Assembly (NCBI RefSeq): GCF_023283885.1
Contig: NZ_JAKILA010000034.1
Span: 1 to 34,124 of the forward strand
Reading direction: 5' to 3'
DNA from: Shewanella basaltis
GTDB taxonomy: Bacteria > Pseudomonadota > Gammaproteobacteria > Enterobacterales > Shewanellaceae
Length of the DNA stretch: 34,124 bases
Part shown: in pieces, positions 7,543 through 15,413 of the stretch
How the letters are laid out: each line of letters starts with the position of its first letter
Numbering within the stretch: position 1 is the first letter of the stretch
Notes under the pieces: generated by a model
What the model saw: only the letters and a program-made list of their open reading frames with translations
Database searches by the model: none
Told to the model about the DNA's origin: nothing
Position numbers and translations under genes: made by a program

Positions 7543-8150
7543 CTAACTATGTTATCACACTATGGGTATGTGTTTCCAATCTAATCCCTGGTGAGTAATT
7601 TGTTAAAAGCACTAAAGCCACTTAATTGCGTAGGGATGTTTTGGCGCTAGCATCGTAGTTTTATGAAAAAGTGTTGCGCATTAACTCAGGTTTATCTCAT
7701 TTTTGCTCTGTATGTATAGCGGGCGAATTTTATTTATGGGTGGTTAATTGTTTTTTTGTAATGAATGAGGTTGGTTGATTATTTTTTTCTTGTTTATCTG
7801 TATGTTATGGTTTGTTGTAATACCTTAGCCTTATGGTTTTGTCTGTGTTATGGCTAACCTTGTTTCGGTAAAAAACCTTGAAAACGTCACAGGTCTGAGT
7901 ATTTAAAGCGGTTTACGCCTATTCAAGTTTGTGTGTTTGTTTAATGATTCCTAGGGCAACTGGCTTATTATTACGGGGGTGGACTTGGTGAGCATTGACA
8001 ATATTTTTATATCATTTTTGTTACAGTTCGAATTACTTTTGTTGGGGTGAATGAGCGTTTCAATTTAAGAATGGCAATGGAGTTGTGGCAATGCGTAATG
8101 GTACAAACATATCGAGCCAAACACATTTTAGGTAAAATAGATTGCATTTA
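7543..8150. other. Long non-coding stretch between the proline operon and the TetR gene
   Basis: About 600 AT-rich bases hold no coding frame I can support on either strand. They must contain the promoter of the minus-strand proline operon and part of the promoter of the TetR gene. A short TTAGCC/GGCTAA inverted repeat lies at about 7830-7856. No tRNA or named riboswitch is recognisable. The size and the terminator at its end leave room for a small RNA or structured leader. Confidence 0.4.
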
Positions 8151-8169
8151 ATTAGACGGTCGGTCTAAT
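8151..8169. promoter_or_regulatory. TetR/AcuR-type operator upstream of its own gene
   Basis: ATTAGACGGTCGGTCTAAT is an imperfect 19-bp palindrome ending 8 bp before the regulator's ATG. Its 15-bp core TAGACGGTCGGTCTA matches the site before the reductase gene (8860-8874) at 13 of 15 positions. The pair defines a shared motif, TAGACGRTCRGTCTA, and implies self-repression. Confidence 0.8.
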
Positions 8170-8177
8170 ATGTTTGG

Positions 8178-8810
8178 ATGAATTTACACACGACAAAACC
8201 TCGTAGAGGTCGGCCTCCTAAAGTATCTCGAGATAATCCAGATACCCGTGCAGCTTTGATCCGCAGTGGCCTTGAGCAATTAACTGAACATGGGTTTGCA
8301 TCTTCAGGTATTGAGCCTATTTTAAAAAAAGTGGGGGTACCTAAGGGGTCCTTTTACCACTACTTTGCCAGTAAAGAGGCCTTTGGTCAGGTGGTTTTAC
8401 AGCATTATGCTGACTACTTTTTGAATAAATTAACCCATCATCTGTGCGATGAGTCAAATGAGCCACTCAGTCGAATTTATCATTTTGTAGCCGACGCTAA
8501 AATGGGTATGACGCGCTATCAATTTAAGCGTGGGTGTTTGGTTGGCAATTTAGGTCAAGAAATAGGCATGCTGCCAGAAAGCTTTAGGCCTCAACTTATT
8601 GCTATTTTTGCCAGTTGGCAAAGCTGTTTGGCAAACTGCCTTGAACAGGCTAAATCACAGGGACAAATTGCAGCTGATGCTAATTGTGCTTTGTTGGCTG
8701 AGCATTTTTGGGTGGGGTGGGAAGGCGCAGTGAGTCGAGCAAGATTAGTTGAAAATGGCGCACCACTTGATCATTTTTGTGATCACTTTATGGCAGCATT
8801 ACCCAAATAA
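8178..8810 (+). CDS. acuR: TetR-family regulator, AcuR-like
   Basis: This 210-aa protein has an N-terminal helix-turn-helix (residues about 20-65, including VGVPKGSFYHYFASKEAFG) and the ligand-domain segment FKRGCLVGNLGQEIG. It resembles AcuR, the acrylate-responsive repressor of acryloyl-CoA reductase genes. The basic, proline-rich start PRRGRPPK is typical. The ATG at 8178 has little ribosome site; it lies 8 bp from the operator, so the leader is very short. The same operator motif is repeated before the downstream reductase gene, which supports a two-gene regulon controlled by this protein. The name is by resemblance and context. Confidence 0.8.
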   Translation: MNLHTTKPRRGRPPKVSRDNPDTRAALIRSGLEQLTEHGFASSGIEPILKKVGVPKGSFYHYFASKEAFGQVVLQHYADYFLNKLTHHLCDESNEPLSRIYHFVADAKMGMTRYQFKRGCLVGNLGQEIGMLPESFRPQLIAIFASWQSCLANCLEQAKSQGQIAADANCALLAEHFWVGWEGAVSRARLVENGAPLDHFCDHFMAALPK

Positions 8811-8829
8811 CCTGTTGTATTGGAGTTTT

Positions 8830-8874
8830 TTGACGTAAATAAAAAATTTTAACCATTAATAGACGATCAGTCTA
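8830..8874 (+). promoter_or_regulatory. Promoter and TetR/AcuR-type operator of the reductase gene
   Basis: TTGACG at 8830-8835 is a good -35 box; the -10 is less clear (CATTAAT at about 8854-8860). The palindrome TAGACGATCAGTCTA follows at 8860-8874, where a bound repressor would block transcription start. A good ribosome site, AGGAG (8879-8883), follows it. Confidence 0.7.
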
Positions 8875-8889
8875 AATTAGGAGTGAATT

Positions 8890-9873
8890 ATGTTTAACGC
8901 CATGCTAATTGAAAAAGATGACCAAGGTTACCGCACAACAGTAAAAAAGGTGAATGAAGCGGTTTTACCAGAAGGGGATGTTACCGTAAAAGTACTTTAC
9001 AGTACGTTAAACTATAAAGATGCACTTGCGATTACGGGGAAAGCACCTGTGGTTCGTAGTTTTCCAATGGTGCCAGGTATCGACCTAGTGGGTATTGTTG
9101 AGAACAGCGACAGCGATAAATTTAGTGTTGGCGATACTGTATTATTAAATGGATTTGGTGTGGGCGAGGTGCATTGTGGTGGGCTCGCCACTAAAGCACG
9201 TTTAAAAAGTGATTGGTTAATTGCCCTGCCAAGCGCGTTTACTCCGCGCCAGGCAATGGCGATTGGTACGGCAGGTTATACCGCAATGCTATGTGTTATC
9301 GCCCTTGAAAAAAATGGCGTCACGCCAGATAAGGGCGACATTTTAGTGACCGGGGCTAATGGTGGGGTTGGCAGTTTTGCCATCGCTATTTTAGCTAAAC
9401 TAGGTTACAGCGTTGTGGCATCAACGGGGCGCGTCGATGAGAGTGACTATTTGAAAAAACTCGGTGCCAGCGAGATTATCGATAGAGCAACGCTATCAGA
9501 ACCGGGTCGTCCACTGGCGAAAGAGCGTTGGGCTGGCGCGGTAGATTCTGTCGGTAGCCACACCTTAGCTAATGTGTGTGCCAGTTTACGTTATGGCGGT
9601 ACCGTGGCCGCGTGTGGTTTGGCTCAAGGAATGGAGTTACCTGCCAGTGTCGCTCCCTTTATTCTGCGTGGTGTGACCTTAGCGGGTATTGACAGTGTAA
9701 TGCGCCCACTGGCCGATCGTGTTGAAGCTTGGCAACGTTTGGCAGATATAATAGACCCAAGCCTTTTTGCTGACATTGTTAACGAAGTCAGTTTAACTGA
9801 GGCGGTTGATGTGGCCAATCAGTTAATGGAAGGCAAGGTCAGAGGCCGCGTGGTTGTTGATGTTAATCGATAA
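8890..9873 (+). CDS. acuI: Acryloyl-CoA reductase (AcuI/YhdH family)
   Basis: This 327-aa medium-chain reductase matches the AcuI/YhdH family. These enzymes use NADPH to reduce toxic acryloyl-CoA to propionyl-CoA, for example during acrylate or DMSP breakdown. It has the family start (FNAMLIEKDDQGY), the STLNYKDALAITG segment, and the nucleotide-binding VTGANGGVGSFAI loop. It lacks the zinc ligands of alcohol dehydrogenases. Its own operator-bearing promoter, matching the regulator's, indicates induction by acrylate or its CoA ester. No DMSP lyase or CoA-transferase gene is nearby, so the role here may be protection from acryloyl-CoA made elsewhere. Confidence 0.9.
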   Translation: MFNAMLIEKDDQGYRTTVKKVNEAVLPEGDVTVKVLYSTLNYKDALAITGKAPVVRSFPMVPGIDLVGIVENSDSDKFSVGDTVLLNGFGVGEVHCGGLATKARLKSDWLIALPSAFTPRQAMAIGTAGYTAMLCVIALEKNGVTPDKGDILVTGANGGVGSFAIAILAKLGYSVVASTGRVDESDYLKKLGASEIIDRATLSEPGRPLAKERWAGAVDSVGSHTLANVCASLRYGGTVAACGLAQGMELPASVAPFILRGVTLAGIDSVMRPLADRVEAWQRLADIIDPSLFADIVNEVSLTEAVDVANQLMEGKVRGRVVVDVNR

Positions 9874-10124
9874 TAAAGGTTGGTTAGTCATATGGTATAG
9901 CGATCAGTCGCAATTATTTATGATTGCACAATACAATGTCTAACGTTGCTTTTGGGGTTGTGTAAATAGGTACAGTTAGCAGGATACGAGAGGCAAAGTG
10001 ATCATTCATTATGTTGATTTGTCTTACGTATTCAGTGTATCTACTTATTAGGCAAAAGATTTTAAATACATAAAGTTTTTTAGTTGATTTTAGCGCAAAT
10101 GCTTCAAGTTTAGGTTATGCTAAA

Positions 10125-10217
10125 TTGACAAGATTGCAGTAATTGATTTTTAAATATGGACTTTGTATAAATTCAGTTAACCACTGAGCAAGAGGTGAGT
10201 ATATTTATATGCTCATC
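10125..10217 (+). promoter_or_regulatory. Promoter and leader hairpin of the response-regulator operon
   Basis: TTGACA at 10125-10130 with TTTTAA or TTTAAA at about 10148-10154 makes a plausible sigma-70 promoter. About 40 nt further on, GGTGAGTATA (10194-10203) pairs with TATGCTCATC (10208-10217) with two G-U pairs and a 4-nt loop. This could be a leader stem; it is not a terminator because no U run follows. Nothing else is seen in 9877-10282. Confidence 0.5.
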
Positions 10218-10282
10218 TTCGTGTTTTAAGTGTCATCAAAGAATTAACTGTGCTTTATTAATCATTTAGGGATGATGATTTT

Positions 10283-10720
10283 ATGTGTGCTAATCAGTTG
10301 CGTAATAAACCTGTAACAGTATTTATTGTCGATGACGATGACGTAGATGTTATCGGAATTGAACGAGCGTTGAAAAAGTTAAAAATCGCTAACCCTACCA
10401 TTCGTGCTAAAGACGGTATGGAGGCATTAGAAATGCTTCGTAATAAACTCATACCTCATCCTTTTATTGTATTACTTGATATCAACATGCCTCGTATGGG
10501 GGGGATAGATTTTTTAACCACTATTCGTGCGGATCCAGAATTATCAAAATTGATTGTTTTTATGCTGACAACTTCTAGCGCCGATCAGGATAAAGTTTCA
10601 GCTTATGAAAAAAACGTGGCTGGCTATATGGTGAAAAAGCAAGTTGGTGAATCATTTTTGAATATAGTCGATATGCTAGACCATTATTGGCGAGTTGTGG
10701 AGCTGCCTTCATATGATTAA
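10283..10720 (+). CDS. Single-domain response regulator (Rcp1-like)
   Basis: This 145-aa receiver domain has no output domain. The acidic pocket is FIVDDDDVD (14-22), the phospho-acceptor is D66 in LLDINMP, and the conserved lysine is in GYMVKKQ (about 118). The long alpha4 region and the style resemble Rcp1-type regulators, which pair with phytochrome-like histidine kinases. The kinase two genes downstream belongs to that group. As there is no DNA-binding part, it probably acts by protein contact or as a phosphate relay. The next gene starts inside its last codons. Confidence 0.9.
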   Translation: MCANQLRNKPVTVFIVDDDDVDVIGIERALKKLKIANPTIRAKDGMEALEMLRNKLIPHPFIVLLDINMPRMGGIDFLTTIRADPELSKLIVFMLTTSSADQDKVSAYEKNVAGYMVKKQVGESFLNIVDMLDHYWRVVELPSYD

Positions 10721-12452
10721 TGTTGCTGCCAATTTGGATGCGCCCATAACGTTATTGATTGTTGATGATGACTTAATCGATAGAAAATCGATTAAGCGTG
10801 CTTTGATGTCATGCCACCGTCCGATTACTATTCTTGAGGCTGTTACAGGTGAAGAGGGGATTAAAAAGTTTGATGAAAATGCCGTTGACGTATTACTGAT
10901 TGATTATCGTTTACCTGATATAGATGGATTGGCGCTGATAAAATTAATCGTTAGTCGAAAAAAAACTGACACCGCAATTATTATGGTTAGCCAGCAAGAA
11001 GATGAGCTGCTATCGCTTAATGCATTAAATGTGGGGGCGCATGATTTTCTGTTAAAAACGGAAGTGAGTTCAGACAGGCTTATTCGAACGATTCGTCAGG
11101 CTGAGCATCGTCATTTTCTTGAATGTTTAGTTAATGAAAAGAATGCCGCTATTGAGTGGCTGGCAAAGCGAGATTGTTTAACACAATTAATTAATCGGTA
11201 CACATTTGAAAAAACGCTAAAAGCAGCTTGCGATGAAGTGCTATTTAGTCGTAAGAGTTTTGCCTTGTTTTTTATCGATTTAGATGATTTTAAAAAAGTA
11301 AATGATACTTTAGGTCATACAACCGGTGACAAACTTTTACAACAAGTTGCTGCAAGATTAGCTAGTGCTATTGGGGAGTCGGATTGCTTAGCTCGCTTGG
11401 GCGGAGATGAGTTCGTGATTTTGGTTCATGATATTACTGCCAGAAGCGAAATTTCTGTTATTGCGAATAAGATTATTCAGGTATTAAGTAAACCTATTGA
11501 TATTGGAAGTACCATTTTTTCTATTACTGCGAGTGTCGGTATTACTCTGTATGGTGAGTTTGCTACATCACCTGAAGCACTGATGAAATGTGCTGATATT
11601 GCTATGTATAAAGCTAAACGTAATGGCCGAAATAACTTTTTTATTTACTGCGATGAGTTGCATCATGAAACTCAACAAAAAAACTTATTAGAGAAAGAGA
11701 TTAAATTTGCTCTGCAAAACGATCAGTTTCTTGTTTATTACCAACCCCAGATCTGTCCTAGTAATAACAAGGTTAAAGGGATGGAAGCATTAGTGAGATG
11801 GGACCACCCTAGTCGAGGTATTTTGGGACCCAGTGAATTTTTATCGATTGCAGAAGAGCTAAATCTGATTGGCAGTATCGGTGAATGGGTACTAAAAACG
11901 GCCTGTATTCAACTTAAAAGTTGGCAGGTTAAATACGGTCTAGCTGATAACGATATGTCAATATCAGTGAATTTATCGTCTTTGCAATTACAAGATATGA
12001 ATTTGATAGAGTCTGTTTCTCGCATAGTGAGTGAGAGTGGTTTGTCATCACACTGCTTGGAATTAGAAATCACTGAAAGCTCAATAATACATAGTCCGGA
12101 AACGATAGCGACACGTTTACACCAATTAGATGAAATGAAAATTAAGTTGGCTTTGGATGATTTTGGCACAGGTTACTCTTCCATTGAGCACTTGCATTTA
12201 TTTCCTATACATTCGCTTAAAATTGATAAAAGTTTTATTTTTGCTTATAAGCAAAAACGTGCTCAAGACCGGGTATTAGAAGCAATGATTAAATTTGCAA
12301 AGTACTTAGGGTTATCTGTTATTGCTGAAGGTGTAGAAACTGATGAGCAACTGGATTTTTGTTTGTCTCAAGGGTGTGATTTAGTTCAGGGATATTACTA
12401 TTCTAAACCAATTTGTGCACTTGAATTTGAGACTAAATATTTTGAGACATAG
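10713..12452 (+). CDS. REC-GGDEF-EAL cyclic-di-GMP protein
   Basis: This 579-aa cytosolic protein has a receiver domain (about 10-130, acceptor D64 in LLIDYRLP), a GGDEF domain with an intact GGDEF at 230-234, and an EAL domain with EAL at 358-360. The EAL residues needed for activity are visible: VNLSS, ELEITES, DDFGTGYSS, KIDKSF and AEGVET. Both c-di-GMP synthesis and breakdown are therefore possible, with phosphorylation choosing the balance. I use the ATG at 10713, which overlaps the preceding stop by 8 bp and has GTGGAG upstream, rather than the ATG at 10695 further inside the previous gene. Confidence 0.92.
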   Translation: MINVAANLDAPITLLIVDDDLIDRKSIKRALMSCHRPITILEAVTGEEGIKKFDENAVDVLLIDYRLPDIDGLALIKLIVSRKKTDTAIIMVSQQEDELLSLNALNVGAHDFLLKTEVSSDRLIRTIRQAEHRHFLECLVNEKNAAIEWLAKRDCLTQLINRYTFEKTLKAACDEVLFSRKSFALFFIDLDDFKKVNDTLGHTTGDKLLQQVAARLASAIGESDCLARLGGDEFVILVHDITARSEISVIANKIIQVLSKPIDIGSTIFSITASVGITLYGEFATSPEALMKCADIAMYKAKRNGRNNFFIYCDELHHETQQKNLLEKEIKFALQNDQFLVYYQPQICPSNNKVKGMEALVRWDHPSRGILGPSEFLSIAEELNLIGSIGEWVLKTACIQLKSWQVKYGLADNDMSISVNLSSLQLQDMNLIESVSRIVSESGLSSHCLELEITESSIIHSPETIATRLHQLDEMKIKLALDDFGTGYSSIEHLHLFPIHSLKIDKSFIFAYKQKRAQDRVLEAMIKFAKYLGLSVIAEGVETDEQLDFCLSQGCDLVQGYYYSKPICALEFETKYFET

Positions 12453-12477
12453 GCGCTATTTTTTCTGTGAGAGTGTC

Positions 12478-15366
12478 ATGATGAAAAAAATACTATTACG
12501 ATTTAAACCTTCGCTTTACCCGTATCCTTTATTTTTACTACTTGCTTTTTTTTTAATGTTATTTATTTGTCACCTCGTTTATATGAAACAGGTTAAAATA
12601 ATTAAAGACGATATCACTTCCGTTTCTGAAATAAAGTTAGGTAAACTACAACAACATCTCGATGAACTTAAAAGAGAAGTGCATTTTTTGGCAAATTTAC
12701 CGAGTGTTAAACAGTTAGCTTCTTTGTCATTATTATCAACATATACTAATGAGAAAAAGCAACTTGAACTTGAATACTCGGCCACTATATCTGAGATTTT
12801 TAAACAATATGCTACCAGTATTCCAGGTATTGTTCAGATTAGATATATCGATAATAAGACAGGCTTAGAAGTGATTCGTATCAATAAGTTGGGCGATGAT
12901 GTTATCGTTGTGCCTTCTACATCACTTCAATATAAAGGCGACAGAGACTATGTTATTGAAACGAGGAAGCTGAAAAAAACACAAACTTTTATTTCTGATA
13001 TTTCATTAAATCAAGAAAACGGTAATATTAGCTTACCTTATCTTCCTGTAATAAGGGCGAGTACTTTAGTTTATGATATTAATAACCAAGAAGCGCTAGG
13101 CCAAATTGTTATTAATATGTCTGCTGAATCAATTTTTGATGATTTACAGTCAGAGTTGCTTCATCGTATGCCAAAAGTCGAATTGTATGTCATTAATGAA
13201 CAGGGGGACTATTTGCTTCACCCTGATAAAGAGAAAACCTTTGGCTTTGAGCATGGCATACCTTACCGTCTTCAAGATGAATTTACCATTGATAATAATG
13301 ATGCTTTACTTCCTGTTGAGTATCACGCTATTGACAGTTTATATCCTCCTTTCTTTTTTTCACGGCAAGATATCGAGTTAGATATTAATCAACAACGTCA
13401 AGTTGGTATTGTTGTTGTAGCGAGTAATCTATCTGCTATTCATAAGGTATCGGTTTTCATACTATGGTATTGGACTGCTGGTTTAATCTTTTTTTTATTG
13501 TTAAGAATGATTAAAAATAACTTAGTGTTAAAATCAAAGCAGTTACTTTTAAATACAGCTACTGAGATGGAGGTTAAATTACTTTCTATTTTGGATAATG
13601 TGCCAAATGGAATTATTTTAGTCAATCGAAATGGTATAATCACCATGGCAAATGGCCAGGTTGAAAATATATTCGGATATCATTCATCAGAGCTGATTGG
13701 TCAGTCTGTTCAGATATTATTACCTATTCATTTTCAACATAGTCATGCGCAAAATATAGACGCTTACTTTGCACGCCCTGAAACCAAATTGATGGGAGTT
13801 GGTCGCGATCTTTATGGGGTTCATAAGTTAGGACATAATGTTCCCCTTGAGATTGGTTTGAGCGTAATGGATTATCAAGGCGAATTACACGCTATTTGTG
13901 GGATTGTTGATATTTCTAAGCGAAAACGTTTAGAAGTATTATTTGAGCAAGTTGTTGATGTGTTACCAAATGCCGTGTTATTGACCGACTTAGACGGTAA
14001 TATTGAACTTGTTAATCATGAAACTGAGAAATTATTTGGTTATGAACGTCATCTACTATTAAGCAAAAATATTAATGTATTAGTCAGTTCATCTTATCAA
14101 GAGCAACATTTTACCTGGCTAAAAGATATATTTGAGTCAGAAGACAAGACCAAAACAGCACGGCAGGATATGATTGGCCTACGCAGTGATGAAAGTGAAT
14201 TTCCTTTTTCTATTAGCTTATCTAAGCTCGCGACACATAAAGGTGATAAGTTACTTTATTCGGTCATTGATTTAACAGAGCGTGAAGCAAAAGCTCATGC
14301 AATGACAAAGCTAAGTGAAACACTGGACCGAACAAGCAAAATGGCTGGTGTTGGTGGTTGGGAGCTAGACTTAGAAACAAATGAATTATTCTATTCAGAT
14401 GAAACGTATCATATTTATGGATTACCTGTAGGTACCAAGTTAAGTGTTGAAGAGTCAATACACTTTTATACAGTAGAATTTCAACCTATTATTCAGAAAA
14501 CATTGTCCGATGCCATCGAGACGGGTAAACCATGGGATATTGAGGTGCAATTTACTAATGCCGAAGATAAGTTGATTTGGGTTAGAGTAATGGGGACTAT
14601 AGAGTACAAAAATGGTAAACCAATTAAAGTCGCTGGAACAATTCAGGACATTTCAGAGCGTAAATATTTTATTGAAGAGTTATCAAGAAGTAATTCAGAA
14701 TTACATAATTTTGCTTATGTTGCTTCACACGACCTCAAGTCACCTTTACGTGGTATTGATCAATTAGCAAGCTGGCTTGAAGAAGATTTAAAGGGGAAGT
14801 TAACTTCGCAAGACGCTGAACATTTAAGCTTAATGCGTGGAAGAATTAATCGTATGGAGCAGTTGTTAGATGATCTGTTAGCTTATTCTAGAGCGGGTAA
14901 AAAAGATGATATAAGCGACATAGATTTAGTGAGTGTGATAGAAAATGTTTTTGACCTATGCAATACCCACAACACATTTACCATTGAAACTCATTTAGCT
15001 GTTTCTCGGATTACTACGGCCAGTGTTCCTCTAGAGCAAGTACTCAGAAATTTGATTAATAATGCGATTAAACATCACCATACTGGTAAGGGTAAAATTG
15101 AAATTACTGTAACAGTGCAAGGTGAGTTTTATGAGTTTATTGTTCATGATGATGGGCCTGGTATTCCCGCTGAATTTGCAGACAAAATCTTTGATATGTT
15201 TACAACATTAAAGCCAAGGGATGAGGTTGAAGGAAGTGGAATGGGGCTCGCTATCGTGAAAAAAATTATTCGAACAGTTGAGGGGGATATCAAATTAGAC
15301 ACAGGGGTTACAAAGGGGGCGAGCTTTAGATTTACTTGGCCTGTAAAACAGCGGAGAAGGCATTAG
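12478..15366 (+). CDS. Membrane sensor histidine kinase with periplasmic sensor and PAS domains
   Basis: This 962-aa protein has a first membrane helix at about 16-36, a long periplasmic Cache-like region, a second helix at about 345-365, three PAS-like segments (about 385-755), a HisKA domain with phospho-acceptor H751 in VASHDLKSPLRG, and an ATPase domain (LRNLINNAIKHH, DDGPGIP, GMGLAIVKKI). The HisKA style is that of phytochrome-type kinases, which fits the Rcp1-like regulator at the start of the operon. The start is the ATG at 12478, 25 bp after the previous stop, with GAGAG before it. The partner regulators are probably the two upstream products. The signal is unknown. It converges with the next gene, 47 bp away. 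Confidence 0.9.
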   Translation: MMKKILLRFKPSLYPYPLFLLLAFFLMLFICHLVYMKQVKIIKDDITSVSEIKLGKLQQHLDELKREVHFLANLPSVKQLASLSLLSTYTNEKKQLELEYSATISEIFKQYATSIPGIVQIRYIDNKTGLEVIRINKLGDDVIVVPSTSLQYKGDRDYVIETRKLKKTQTFISDISLNQENGNISLPYLPVIRASTLVYDINNQEALGQIVINMSAESIFDDLQSELLHRMPKVELYVINEQGDYLLHPDKEKTFGFEHGIPYRLQDEFTIDNNDALLPVEYHAIDSLYPPFFFSRQDIELDINQQRQVGIVVVASNLSAIHKVSVFILWYWTAGLIFFLLLRMIKNNLVLKSKQLLLNTATEMEVKLLSILDNVPNGIILVNRNGIITMANGQVENIFGYHSSELIGQSVQILLPIHFQHSHAQNIDAYFARPETKLMGVGRDLYGVHKLGHNVPLEIGLSVMDYQGELHAICGIVDISKRKRLEVLFEQVVDVLPNAVLLTDLDGNIELVNHETEKLFGYERHLLLSKNINVLVSSSYQEQHFTWLKDIFESEDKTKTARQDMIGLRSDESEFPFSISLSKLATHKGDKLLYSVIDLTEREAKAHAMTKLSETLDRTSKMAGVGGWELDLETNELFYSDETYHIYGLPVGTKLSVEESIHFYTVEFQPIIQKTLSDAIETGKPWDIEVQFTNAEDKLIWVRVMGTIEYKNGKPIKVAGTIQDISERKYFIEELSRSNSELHNFAYVASHDLKSPLRGIDQLASWLEEDLKGKLTSQDAEHLSLMRGRINRMEQLLDDLLAYSRAGKKDDISDIDLVSVIENVFDLCNTHNTFTIETHLAVSRITTASVPLEQVLRNLINNAIKHHHTGKGKIEITVTVQGEFYEFIVHDDGPGIPAEFADKIFDMFTTLKPRDEVEGSGMGLAIVKKIIRTVEGDIKLDTGVTKGASFRFTWPVKQRRRH

Positions 15367-15413
15367 ACCGATATCAAGTATAAACAGCGCTATATATAGA
15401 TTGAATAAATCGC

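Noticed and set aside
12415..12477. Longer N-terminus for the histidine kinase
   Set aside because: It would overlap the end of the c-di-GMP gene by 38 bp; ATG 12478 precedes the membrane helix and fits the gene spacing.
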